NCBI RefSeq assembly: GCF_001625215.2
Contig: NC_030383.2
Span: forward strand, 48,356,380-48,420,379
Reading direction: 5' to 3'
Source: Daucus carota subsp. sativus
Taxonomy: Eukaryota; Streptophyta; Magnoliopsida; Apiales; Apiaceae
DNA: 64,000 nucleotides
In this document: one piece after another, positions 52,260-63,780 of the stretch
How the letters are laid out: each line of letters starts with the position of its first letter
Numbering within the stretch: position 1 is the first letter of the stretch
Position numbers and translations under genes: made by a program
Notes under the pieces: generated by a model
Seen by the model: only the letters and a program-made list of their open reading frames with translations
Database searches by the model: none
What the model was told of the DNA's origin: nothing

Positions 52260-54903
52260 TCAGTAAAGCTGACATCTGCCAGTTCCAGCACAAACTGAAC
52301 ACTCATCTGCATCTCCAGCAACATGGCTCAAGCAGTGTTGAATTCTGTCATTCACAACATCCTACAGTTGCAGATCTTACAAGATTAGAATGATTTACTT
52401 GAAGCTTAATACTGTTTTTTTGTGTGTGTGTTCCCTATTTTTTGGCATGTAAAAGTAAAATTTATTTCTTCAAGTTTACTACATACTCCCTCCATCTCCC
52501 ATTTTAATAGTCTTGTTTGTCAACAAAAAAAAAAATCCCACAATCTTTGTCCTCTTCTTTATTCAATACAAATTTAATACTGGTTCCAACGTTGAATATC
52601 ATTAACCCACACAACTTTCAAAAATTGCCATGCAAATGACTATTAGATTTTAAGAAAAAGGGCATTTCTAGTGTGTGCCCAAGCACACATTAACAACTAC
52701 TTTTTACTTTGGGTGGAGATTTTTGTGCATACGGTGTCCCATCATTATTAATGAGATTGGAGCCAATAAAAATCCGTCATTTAACTAAAAAGTTGTTGTT
52801 ATTGTGCCCACGCCACACTGAAAAAATCGTTAATAAAATGGATGAAAATTTAATTATATTCTTGTGTAATTAATGTACTTATAATGATGAAAATGAGAAC
52901 AAAACATCAAGTTTAATACTTTTTAATATATGTGAAATTTGCAAATAAGACTATTAAAAAGGGATGGAGGAGTAACTATCATCGTTGTTCTCTACTACAA
53001 AAGTGAAAGTATAATCCACATAGACCAGTGTTTTAGTATACTTGGAGATTTAAATGAATAAGGAAATACCTTAAGATAAGAAATTGAGAAAAGAATATAC
53101 TGAATTCTAGGCTACACTTGCAAAAATGTTTTTTTTTTAATAGTACATTACTTTACTCAGATAGAATAATTACTCTGAAAGATTTTGAGCAATCAGATTA
53201 TTGATTAAAATATTAGTTGAAAAATAACAAACAGACTTTCAGATAAATGCAATTAGCTTTACCACAAGTAGCTCATGCAGTCCAAGAGGTGCAGTTATAA
53301 TATATGAAACACCTGGATGCTCCTTCGCAGCTTCAGCTGTCAATGAAGGGATATCCTGTAATTCAATATTGGTCGGAAAACAGCAGAAGTGTCAATATTT
53401 TGGTTATATGAGCTTATATATGATAGTGCAAACTCTGGTTGAAAGCAAAATAAAAATTTATAGGTATGCATATAATTAAGCAGCACAACTTCTCCAAAAA
53501 CATTATACTACTAATATTTTGTTAATAGGCTCACAATTACAGTAGTGACACCTTGTTATCATAATGGTACATAATTATCATTGCGACAAATTACCTGGTT
53601 CCAATGTCGTCCAGGAAACAGGAAAAACGGGCTAACAATAACACGATTGACCCCTTGTTGCACACATGAAGCAAAAGCGTCTTTAATGGATGGTTCTGCC
53701 AACTCCTAGTAATATCCAAAACCATATGAAGTGCTGTGAATCTGGTTTTAAAGAAGGGAAAATAACCATAATAGAGAATAAAAAACACAAAGCTGGTCTG
53801 TAATGACTTTGAAGTTCACCCGAAAAACAATAAAGTAGCTTATGTGAACTTGTAAATGTCAAATCCAAATTAAGATAAAACTCGCAATAAAAATTTAAAA
53901 CATGCGGAACAACTTAAATAGTGATATATACGATATTATGTGCATAAATGCAGTACTGAGGGGCACGATTTCATTATAATCAATTATGAAAAAAGAAATA
54001 CGAAGAAAAGGATAATCAAGATAGAAAATAGGCAAAGCACAAAGCCTTGCAACAGGAAGACTGAATAGATAATTTGGTTAATTGTTAGTGCCAAGAATTT
54101 AAGTCAAGATCTGCTAATCAAAATTAACACAAAACTAGACTAGAATCCTTCACAAGTTATAGTGTCCCTCATCAAAATCCAAGGGGTGCCCTTGCCCCTG
54201 GTTTCACCAATGCATGGTTTCCACAGCGCATATGTATCTACTCAAGCAATTAAGTATCTGTATCTATTATTTAAATTACAAAAGCTCGAAACATTATACC
54301 ACACAACTCGCTAGAACATGAGTGTTTACCATATGAGCAGGCTCGACAATCGGGTACCCAGTTCTATCTCTAAACATGATAACGAACTCATCTGAAAATC
54401 AAATATTTAATTACTTAACATATTTACAACTCATCAAACTGAAAAAAGCACAAAAATATCTTACTTAGCATAAGGTTCGACTCCTTCCTACGCGAACCAT
54501 GATCAACAATAATGACACCGTCTTTGCTGCCAATTCCACTTGTCTCCTGTCTAAACCCGCCATTCGAAGAGGCGAAACACAACCTTGTTGGTACGTTTCT
54601 CTTTGAATTATTACTTAATTTTACAAATCTTGGAAGTGCACATCTATTGTTTGATCCAGTTTCTCTTAATAAACAGCTACTATTTCCCCAAAAAAACAAT
54701 ATAATAACCAATTAATAAGCTGACTAATTCACACACGCAACACAAACTAAGCTTCTATATTGCGTTTTGAAGTCGATTATGGAAAGATAATTGAGCTTAT
54801 GGCATGTGCTTGGATGGGGAGGGAGAGGAGAGGAAAGGGGGGAGAGAGAGAGAGAGCGGTACCTCTTGGCATTGAATTGAGAAAGAAGAGACGATGAGTC
54901 CAT
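52260..54903 (-). CDS. SIRB: Sirohydrochlorin ferrochelatase, plastid (SirB)
   Basis: Inserts Fe2+ into sirohydrochlorin, the last step of siroheme synthesis, in plastids; siroheme is the cofactor of nitrite and sulfite reductases. Six minus-strand exons, 54903-54863, 54679-54465, 54391-54330, 53705-53595, 53355-53263 and 52361-52260, join in frame to 207 residues. The first 60 or so residues are Ser/Arg/Asn-rich with few acids, as in a transit peptide. The CbiX-type core starts at DGVIIVDHGSRRKESN, with the metal-site His in VDHGSR. EPAHMELAEPS spans exons 3-4, and SPFFLFPGRHW follows. The C-terminus, CSVCAGTGRCQLY, has the Cys residues linked to an iron-sulfur cluster in plant SirB. The ATG at 54901-54903 is the only in-frame Met before the transit region. 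Intron 5 (52362-53262) carries two nested MITEs. Confidence 0.9.
52486..52973. mobile_element. Stowaway-like MITE in SirB intron 5, interrupted by another MITE
   Basis: The left end is CTCCCTCCATCTCCCATTTT and the right end, reversed, CTCCTCCATCCCTTTTTAAT. Both continue into AATAGTCTT-TTTG, an inverted repeat of about 33 bases. A second element sits inside at 52660-52832. Confidence 0.8.
52660..52832. mobile_element. Small foldback MITE nested in the Stowaway
   Basis: TCTAGTGTGTGCCCAAGCAC at the left (52667) pairs with GTGCCCACGCCACACT near the right end. AACAACT and AGTTGTT lie inside. The right edge reads GAAAAAATCGTTA. The same outer words occur in the element at 58021-58163, so the two belong to one family. 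Confidence 0.7.
54820..54856. repeat. GA-rich simple repeat in SirB intron 1
   Basis: GGGAGAGGAGAGG then (GA)n, ending six bases before the exon 1 donor (in minus-strand terms a CT tract right after the splice donor). Confidence 0.8.
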
Positions 54904-55033
54904 TGATAATCTGAAGATTTTCCAGTTTCTGCAGCTTCTCAAGTCTTGATAAGCCACTCTGCAACCAGCGACGCTGTTTTAAGCCTGTAAACTCTTGTTT
55001 CTCATCTTTACTCCTTCAGTGCCGTTCATTAAG

Positions 55034-55495
55034 AGGGGTGTATTGGATTGGGATTTTAAAGCATTTTTTTGCATTCATGAAATCCGAGGGTATTCGATTG
55101 GGATTGTTTGAAATCCATTAAAATCTTGAGGTATTCAATTGGGATTTTAAACTATGCTACAAAATCTAGTGGTATTCAATTGGGATTTTAAATTATGCTT
55201 TAAAATCCGATGGTATTCAATTGGGATTGTTTAAAATCCATTAAAATCTGATGGTATTCAAATGCTGATGGATTTTTTTTCATTTCATAAAATGATGGAT
55301 TTTGTGGCATTCTTCAGTGTATTTTAAGTTTTTTGAAATCCCACCAAATTCAATGGGATTTTGAAGCATTGTACCTAAATCCTATCAACTCTGCGACATT
55401 TCATCAAGAATCCGCAAAAAATCAAAATCCCATACAATCCATTAAAATCCATAGACTAAAAACAATGTATTAAAATCTCAATCGAATACACCCCC
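55034..55495. mobile_element. MITE with GGGGTGTATTGGATTGGGAT-type TIR
   Basis: The left end is GGGGTGTATTGGATTGGGAT and the reversed right end GGGGTGTATTCGATTGAGAT, each followed by TTTAA. The inside has about four copies of GGTATTCAATTGGGATTTTAA at about 50-base spacing. It is about 460 bases long and non-coding. The target duplication is unclear. Confidence 0.85.
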
Positions 55496-56063
55496 GTAAC
55501 CCTCTCCTGAAATATATTTCTCTGATTTATTTTTTAAATTAACAAAAATAAAAAATTAACATCTAAATTTTTATACGAAAAAGTTGAAATCATATTTTAT
55601 AAATATTTTAATACCAATCCAGCAGTGGAGTATATAGAACTAAATGGGATATAGGAAATATGAGTTTACATTTCTCTTATTATATAATATAATGCTAATT
55701 CGAGAATAATAAAAATCATAAATTTATATATGTATTTATATATTTTTAGCGTGTGTATTATTATATTTCATTTATTTATATTACAATAAATAGTATGAAT
55801 TTATATTATTATTTATTATAATATATTAGAATAATACAATATAATTTATTATTGTATAGTAATTATTAGAATATATAGCAAATAATTATAATTATATATT
55901 TAATTTTAATAATTAATTATAATTTTCCATACCCATGATAACCATATTTTTCCCATCAATCCCCAAGTCATTTTTATTAAAAGAAATTAAAACTAGTCAC
56001 TTCTTTATCTTCACTCCAACATTATAATTTTATAGTTTTTTTTTTACGAAAAGCGAAAAACTT

Positions 56064-56312
56064 AGGGGCTGTTTGGGTGAGTTTAAAATAATTGTTTTTT
56101 GCTTAAAGTAAAAAAGTGAAGTAGAAGTCAGAAGCAACTGAAGATTTATAAGTGATTAAACTGTTTGGGAAATAAGTAGAAATCCTGAAACAAAAACTAG
56201 TAATCCTAACTTCTTTTAAGTGCTTTTTGACTTTTTACACAAACAGTACAAATAAGAGCTTCTAACTTATAAACCCAGAAGCCGGCTTTATAAGTGTTTG
56301 CCAAACACCACC
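56064..56312. mobile_element. hAT-like MITE
   Basis: It begins GGGGCTGTTTGGGTGAG and ends TGTTTGCCAAACACCACC; reversed, the end is GGTGGTGTTTGGCAAACA. Short, G-rich TIRs with TGTTTGG are typical of hAT MITEs. No clean 8-bp duplication was seen. A decayed relative lies at about 29695-29815. Confidence 0.7.
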
Positions 56313-56630
56313 TTAATAAATAACTAAAACCCAGTCGAGACAAACCCTCGAACTGTCAATTACAACCTGATTAAAAAACAAAAAACGAGCTAAACATATA
56401 GCCGCTTTGTTTTCAAATAACTTAACAAATAGAATATTTAAATTCTTTAAACTAAAAGGTATTAAAATCAAATCTCGAACAATCCAACCTACATTAGTTG
56501 TGAATATAGCAACATCGCAATTGACCTTCACATAAGTAGCAGCATCTGTAACCCAATGTTCATCAGTTACATCAACCGATATTGGACCAACAAATGACCT
56601 CAAAAGATGAACAATTTTATGTCGTGAAAG
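56313..56630 (-). pseudogene. RNase H-like relic
   Basis: The minus-strand frame contains VKVNCDVAI, then VGWIVRDL, and a hydrophobic C-terminal part, a pattern like the RNase H domain (RVT_3) that follows reverse transcriptase in plant LINEs and host proteins. The spacing of the acidic residues is poor and no RT is nearby. The flank is interrupted by the hAT element at 56632; the sequence resumes at 57354. Confidence 0.4.
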
Positions 56631-56631
56631 G

Positions 56632-57345
56632 TAGGGGTGTAAATGAGCCGAGCCGAAGAGTGCTCGTGTATCGTTTGTTAAAAAATTAGCGAACTCGAAC
56701 TCGAGCTCGAGCTTGGATCGAGCCAAAAATATTGTTTGAGGATCGACTCATTAAGGAATAATTATGTTCACGAACGGCTCGCGAACCGCTCACGAACATG
56801 TCTCACGAGCTGTCTCACGAGCTTTTGCTCACGAACCGCTCATTAACTTACGCTCACGAACATGTCCTACGAATTTTTGCTCACCAACCGTTCATTAATT
56901 TTGTTCACGAGCTTGTTCAATAAACTTTGCTAACGAGCTAACTTATACTCATACATTTATTTACGAGCTTGTTTGTTATTTAATCTAATTAAAAAAATAA
57001 ATTAAAATTCTAACAATATTTTAATTTATGCTCTAAGAAATCATAAATTCATAATAAATCATTCATTAATGAAACTCCCACATCCACGAGCCATGTTTAC
57101 GAACCATGTTCACGGGCTAGTTCACGAACTAAGCTCACGGGCCAAGTTCACGAACTCATAATTCGAACTTGTTCGCGAACTATCGAGTCGAACTCTACTG
57201 TGCTCAAGTTTAGCTCGTTTATAAAACGAACCTTAAAATTATGCTCAAAATCGACTCATTTATGAATCGAACTGAGCTCGAACCGAGCTTTTTTCGAACC
57301 GAACACCGAGCGGTTATCGAGCGTATCAACTCATTTACAGCCCTA
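56632..57345. mobile_element. Non-autonomous hAT element with 8-bp TSD
   Basis: TIRs TAGGGGTGTAAATGAG and (reversed) TAGGGCTGTAAATGAG are flanked by GTGAAAGG at 56624-56631 and 57346-57353, a perfect 8-bp duplication as made by hAT transposases. The 714-bp inside is non-coding and filled with variants of GCTCACGAAC and CGAGCT, which give it many internal inverted repeats. Confidence 0.92.
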
Positions 57346-58020
57346 GTGAAAGGTGAGCTTTTACGATATTCACCACCGTGCCATATCTGATACAAGCATC
57401 ACGGATTACCCAAAATATCATCTAACTCCTTAGAATTGTTACCGAGACCCATAACAAAACACACAAAAACATCAAAACAGACACAAACATCCCAGAAAAA
57501 TGGGCATGACCTTGATGACAAGGTACTCCAAGAACTCACCCAAAAAGATTAGATATTGGTTTTATTGATAAAACTAATAAATATGAGAGAATATTGTAGA
57601 GCGAAGATGATTAATCAAGAGAGGGGATGAAGGATGAAGAGCGGAGAAATGAAATCTAGAACTTGGAGTCGACTCTCAAAACTGCAAACCCTAATTTTGA
57701 GAGATAATTTTATAGTTAATATGTAAGATATTTAAAAAAAAATCCATATTAATTATTAATAAAATTTTATTTGACACCCTTATTTCTTGTCGGACATTCC
57801 AGAAATACACTACTATGGACATCCCCGGCACTCAGAGAAGGTGAACGTCTGGAACATTACTATCGAGGAATACCAGAAAATCTATGCATATAATATATGA
57901 TGATAAATTATTTATTTACACATATTTGGATTGATTGTATTATTACTCTTAAAATAATATTTATTTTTAATTATGTAATAATATATTCATTTGATAGTTT
58001 ATAATTACTATCTCGGTTTG

Positions 58021-58163
58021 TCTAGTGTGTGCACATGGACACGCTAAGCGCGGAAATTTTTGTATTTGAGAGATTTTGATTGATGTGGTTGGTGTATAAA
58101 AACCAATCAAAAGATATAAGCACAAAATTTTCCGCGCTTAGCATGTACCATAGACACATTAGA
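58021..58163. mobile_element. 143-bp foldback MITE
   Basis: 58021-58062 and 58123-58163 are inverted copies: TCTAGTGTGTGCACATGGAC against the reversed TCTAATGTGTCTATGGTACA, then CGCTAAGCGCGGAAA matched by TTTCCGCGCTTAGC. The outer words match the element nested in SirB intron 5. Only about 60 bases separate the arms. Confidence 0.85.
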
Positions 58164-59513
58164 AAAATCGTTACTATCTTCAGGTATAGGGACAGCACAT
58201 GCAGAACTTTTAGGGCAGGCTCTGATCAAACATTTCTGGATTTCAGCTGTTGAGGTCAGGGACCGGGGATTCGAATTCGTTTTATAAATGATTCTCATAT
58301 ATCAAACATGAAAAATATCTATGTCCGTATGGATTTTTTTTTTTTTCATTTTCGAGTGAGCGCTTATCTCGAATTCGCCTTCCCCAAAAATCACATCAAA
58401 ATCGATCGTGGAAAAGGAATTGGATGCTACGATGTTATTAGAGCTTTCTATCAAAGATACTATAACGAACAATTCATATCGAATGAGATTCAATCGAATA
58501 TATTCAAAGAGGAGTCCATTACAAAGAATGTGCACACGTTGACAGTATTTTTTTCGGCTAACGAGTAACGACACAGATCCAAATTTATCATCTAAAATTT
58601 TTTCTTTAACGCGATATTAATGGCATGAGGTCACCTAAATAATGACACATGATATCTAAAATTAATTTATGAATAGATTCAGATACTTAAGCATTTTTTA
58701 AAAAAAAATTTCACTTTTACATGGCTGTCGCTTTGACGTCGGGTGTTTAAAATTGTATAAAAATATAAGTTTAACATTTTACAATCAGATTTTACATAGT
58801 ACAATACTTTATTAATTTTTCTGAGAATATAAATTTTAGTATTACTTTTAGGCATAATATAAGTATAATTATATATGCATCCATAAATATTTTAGAAAGG
58901 AAGACTATTTTAGTTTAGTTTATAAAAAGAGATCAAATTTTATTCACCTTAGAGTTTGTATCTGATTTCGAGATTTAGGACTCAAAAATTGTTTTCAGAA
59001 ATTGTTTGTTTCGGGCTCCTTAGGGACCTAGTTTTGTTCCTTTTAGAGTCTTATTTGATTCGTGGGAAAAAATTAAATAAAAATTTGTTGAGAACGTTTG
59101 TCACAAAAATATATTATTGTGAAAATTAGACAAATTTTTAGTAATTTTTTGATCTCTGTATAGTTAGTTATAACATATACAATTAATTATATCGATAAGA
59201 TTTGATAATAAAATATAAGACAGCTTCCTAAAAAAATATAGGAAATTTACCATTTTTCTAAAATAATTTGAGTTTAAAACTGTCAATAATAAAAATTGTC
59301 TTCACATTGTTTCCAAGTAATTTCTAACATGTTTTTTTTCAAAAACAACAAAGATTGTGTGCAATCGCAATATTTTAAATATATTATATAATCGAAAAGT
59401 TAAAATATATATAATTTATTTTAGAATGTTGATTAGAGATTTCCAGAATTATATATAAATAATTTATAAAATTTCATAAATATTGGATTAATTTGATTAA
59501 AAGAATTCAAAAC

Positions 59514-59558
59514 AGGATATATAATTTTTTTTTTTTTTGAAACTAGGATATATAATTT
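59514..59558 (-). mobile_element. Second micro-retroposon: T tract plus GAAACT between 14-bp repeats
   Basis: AGGATATATAATTT at 59514-59527 recurs at 59545-59558. Between them are 11 T and GAAACT. As at 28055, this reads on the minus strand as a tiny body with a poly(A) tail and a target duplication. Confidence 0.6.
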
Positions 59559-60153
59559 AAAACTAGATATATCATTTAAATTTTAAGTACACTTTAAATT
59601 ATGCGGAAATAGGTAGTAATAGACAGATGATGTATACGTAATACAAGCACCGAGCTCATGGTAATTGCCTAATTGGTGCATCACGAGAAGCGTGAACTTG
59701 CCATTTTCTAGGCATGTGCATATATACATGCAAGTCCGTTTGATACCAAGCAAATGTAAATTGGACAAAGATCTTTTTTTTATAATATTCTTTCATTTAC
59801 TTTGTCAAGTCATTGCACAAAGCTTCACTCTTTCTTTATAAAATTTGTGAGTAATGTATGTGTCGTTATGGTGGTTAGAGTAGTTAGCGGTTGAGACAAA
59901 CCAAGTACTTATAATTAATTCCCTTCATTATATGGACCTACGAGAAATGAGGTTGCCCTCCAGTCCCAGGCTCCCAAGTCCCAGCCTCCCAGGTTATGTA
60001 AATCTGAATCTAGAATGGTCGGTCCGCGGGACCCTCTGAATCTTGTATGTGGCACAAAGTCGGCCAACTACTGCAACTTAATCCTTTTCAAGGGGCTCAA
60101 ATTACGCGCTTTGACGTTAGGTTACTCTCGTGTCTTGATCTTTGCTCTTCTTA

Positions 60154-60484
60154 AAATAAAAACTATCAATATCATTCACATTTTTAATTTTTTGGGTGTT
60201 TTATTTGATTTTAAAAAAAAAATAAACAGTACATAATTTTTAAAAATATAAAAATATTATTTAAAATTTTAGAAATCATAATCTTTCATTTGGATGTAAT
60301 AGCAGACATAAAAAATATGTTAAACTCAATATATAATAATTAAGAATTTCGGCTAACGATATAGTGTTGTAAAAAAAATTCAAACGAGTACTCATTTAAG
60401 TCAAATTTGCAATGAGTGACCTATTTTTTGGACCCCTACTTGATATTTTTACCCAAATAAAAACTATCAATATCATTCATATTT
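60154..60484. repeat. 30-bp direct repeats 301 bp apart
   Basis: AAATAAAAACTATCAATATC plus ten more bases at 60154-60183 recurs at 60455-60484 with one mismatch. The segment between is AT-rich and non-coding. It could be an insertion with an unusually long target duplication or an old segmental duplication. Confidence 0.75.
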
Positions 60485-61019
60485 GTGTCTTGTTTTTTTT
60501 TTTTTGATAAGAAAATGATTTAGGAGTTTTATTCAACTGAATTTTTAAAAAATATTTTTTTCATTCATAAAATTCGAGAATATTGAACTCAGATTTTAAA
60601 ATATCATAATTTTAAGATATTCAATCATTAATATATTTATATAAAGGGGAAGCACAAGTATAAATATATAACTTTTTTTTCTGAAAATAAATTCTTACGC
60701 TCGTATGACAAATTCCAGAGCTTTTTATAAATATAAACACTATATTAGATTTAAAAATTATATTAAATTAAACTGAAAGAGCCGAACACCTGTGGCATGT
60801 TTAAACTAAAAGATGGACTGGGGTTGGTCAAGTAGTGTGTTATTTAAATCAATCAGTGTCCACCGATTATCGAGCGAAGGACGTCCTTCTTCATGGATAA
60901 TCTTTCTTATAAAATTTAGTATCGCTTTTGGCCCTTTGATCCAGTGTCCAGTGACACCTAACAACCTTAAAGAAAGTAGTTGCAACTTCGTCGAAGTATC
61001 TTGACAATAAAAATTGTTC

Positions 61020-61026
61020 TATAAAT
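61020..61026 (+). promoter_or_regulatory. TATA box of raffinose synthase
   Basis: TATAAAT, 177 bases upstream of the ATG, followed by a C/T-rich leader. It is the best candidate in this AT-rich stretch. Confidence 0.6.
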
Positions 61027-61196
61027 TTGATACCTCGCACTCCCATAATTTTGCTTCATAAAACACACTCAATATCTCATTGATCTCTCCTTGTATACAT
61101 ACTCTTATTCTTGTTTGCACAACAATTCACCACATAATTTCAGTTGTACCTGCTTTCTCTACTAGTTCATTTGCCTTCTTAATTTGATAAAAAAAA

Positions 61197-63780
61197 ATGG
61201 CTCCAGTGGTTTCTGATATTAGTAAGGAGACTGATCACTGCAAGAAGCAGTCAATCACTTTGGAAAAATCATTTTTCTTGGCTAATGGCCATTTAGTTCT
61301 CTCTGATGTCCCTGTTAATATAAGTACTTCCCCGGCCTCTACCGGTTGCTTTGTTGGCTTTGATGCTAATGAAGCCAAGAGCAGGCATGTAATGCCGGTT
61401 GGCAAGCTTCAAAACATCAAGTTTATGAGTATTTTCAGGTTCAAGGTCTGGTGGACAACTCACTGGACAGGAACAAATGGTGGAGACCTTGAACATGAAA
61501 CTCAGATACTTGTTCTGGATAAGTCTGATTCTGGTCGCCCTTATGTTTTGCTTCTTCCGCTGCTGGAGGGGCCTTTTCGTGCATCCCTCCAACCTGGAAA
61601 AGATGATCATATAGATGTTTGTGTTGAAAGTGGCTCTACAAAAGTCCTGGAGTCATGTTTCCAAACTGTTGTGTACATGCAGTCCGGAGATGATCCGTTT
61701 GAGCTGATCAAAGAGGGAATTAAGGTTGCTAGGTCACATCTAGGAACCTTTAAGCTTCTAGAAGAGAAAAGTCCTCCAGGTATTGTGGACAAATTTGGCT
61801 GGTGTACTTGGGATGCGTTTTATCTGAACGTGCATCCTCAGGGGGTCATGGAAGGAGTGCAAGGGCTCGTTGATGGGGGGTGCCCACCTGGCCTTGTCCT
61901 AATTGATGACGGGTGGCAGTCCATCTCCCACGACGAGGATCCAATCGCATCAGAAGGTACTAATAGAACTGCAGCTGGGGAGCAAATGCCTTGTAGGCTT
62001 ACAAAGTTTGAAGAGAATTACAAGTTTAGGGACTATGAGAGTCCTGAGCAGCTTAGTGGCCGTAACAAGGGTATGGGGGCTTTTGTTAGGGACCTGAAAG
62101 AGAATTTTAAGTCTGTGGATTATGTCTATGTGTGGCATGCACTTTGTGGATATTGGGGCGGGGTTAGGCCTAATGTTTCAGGCCTGCCTGAATCCAAAGT
62201 TGTGCCTCCAAAGTTGTCCCCGGGGCTGGCGATGACAATGGAAGATCTAGCAGTTGATAAGATAGTAAATAATGGTGTTGGCTTGGTTCCGCCAGAGCAA
62301 GTCGAACAGATGTATGAAGGTTTACACTCACACTTGGCATCTGTTGGGATTGACGGAGTGAAAGTTGATGTTATCCATGTAAGTAATTCATAGATTACTT
62401 TCACTATTGAATGGTACAAGGCTAGATATTAATTTATAGATTTAGTTAATGACATTTTATTTCTGTTGAATAGTTGTTGGAAATGCTCTGTGAAGAATAT
62501 GGTGGCAGAGTGGAGCTTGCAAAAGCATACTACAAAGCATTGACATCATCCGTGATGAAACACTTCAAGGGAAATGGTGTGATTGCTAGCATGGAACACT
62601 GCAATGACTTCATGTTCCTAGGCACCCAGGCAATCGCCCTGGGCCGTGTTGGTATGTTTGCTCCTCTTTGGCCATGTAATTCTTAATTTCGGACAGTGAC
62701 TTATTCTAGATCTTATAACTGTGGTTCAAGCTTGTAATGGTTCGTTTGATCACAGGCGATGATTTTTGGTGCACTGATCCATCTGGAGATCCCAACGGCA
62801 CATTTTGGCTACAAGGCTGTCACATGGTGCACTGTGCTTATAATAGCTTGTGGATGGGCAATTTCATCCAACCTGACTGGGATATGTTTCAGTCTACACA
62901 TCCCTGTGCCGAGTTTCATGCTGCCTCTCGTGCCATTTCTGGTGGCCCAATTTATGTCAGCGATTCTGTTGGACAGCACAACTTTCAGCTTCTCAAATCT
63001 CTGGTTTTGCCTGATGGTTCAATCCTGCGCTGCAATTATTACGCCCTTCCTAGTCGAGATTGTCTCTTTGAAAATCCACTCCACGATGGAAAGACCATGC
63101 TTAAGATCTGGAATTTGAACAAGGTAAAAAAAACGCTTTTACTAGTAAAAATATTTGGTTCGCTATTATTGTTTATGTGACTTTGTGTAACATTCTTTCT
63201 TGTTTGTCTGTAACAGTATACTGGAGTTCTCGGAGCATTTAATTGCCAAGGGGGAGGATGGAATAGAGAAGTCAGGCGCAACACAAGTGCCTCGAAATAT
63301 TCTCATGCTGTGACTGCTTTGATAAGCACCAATGATATTGAGTGGAAGAATGGAAAGACCTCAATAAGTATTGAACAAGTTGATGTATTTGCAATGTACA
63401 TGTTCCGCGAGAGGAAACTGGTGCTCCTAAGATCAACCGAAAGCCTAGAGATCTCACTTGAGCCGTTTAATTTTGAGCTCATAACTGTCTCTCCTGTTAT
63501 AACATTGGCCAGCAAACGCGTTAACTTTGCTCCTATTGGACTAGTGAACATGCTCAACTCAGGTGGCGCGATCCGGTCATTAGTGTATGATGATGATGCT
63601 AATTCTGTACAGATTGGAGTGAAGGGAACAGGGGAAATGAGGGCGTTTGCTTCGGTGGAACCAAGAGCTTGTTTGATTAATGAAGAACAAGTTGCATTTG
63701 TGTACCAAGAGAATATGGTCATGATCCAGGTGCCATGGCTTAATGATTCTGGGATTTCTGTTATTAAATATATGTTTTAA
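61197..63780 (+). CDS. Raffinose synthase (galactinol-sucrose galactosyltransferase), RS5-like
   Basis: Transfers galactose from galactinol to sucrose to make raffinose, normally in the cytosol; raffinose accumulates under cold, drought and in seeds. Four exons, 61197-62378, 62474-62651, 62756-63123 and 63217-63780, join in frame to 763 residues, the usual length for raffinose synthases (stachyose synthases carry an extra stretch of about 80 residues, absent here). It is a glycoside hydrolase family 36 protein: KVWWTTHW, DKFGWCTWDAF and LVLIDDGWQS lead into the barrel. Likely catalytic acids are in the DGVKVDVIH region (nucleophile Asp) and DDFWCTDPSGDPNG. RVGDDFWC spans the exon 2/3 border, which supports the splice. 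The C-terminus ends SVIKYMF. Overall it resembles Arabidopsis RS5 (SIP1). All conserved motifs I recognise are intact. Confidence 0.93.

Larger units (their letters stand above)
54960..61019. other. Gene-poor region with several MITEs
   Basis: Six kb between SirB and raffinose synthase. It includes elements at 55034, 56064, 56632 and 58021, an RNase H relic, a T-tract micro-insertion at 59514 and a 30-bp direct repeat at 60154/60455. The open frame at 58308-58568 is not like any family I know. Much of 58570-60800 is AT-rich without visible features. Confidence 0.55.

Noticed and set aside
58308-58568. 86-residue plus-strand ORF with a T-rich start
   Set aside because: It begins in a homopolymer-like F run, matches no family I recognise and is covered by an equally long ORF on the other strand (58302-58574). 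No splice context or promoter supports it.
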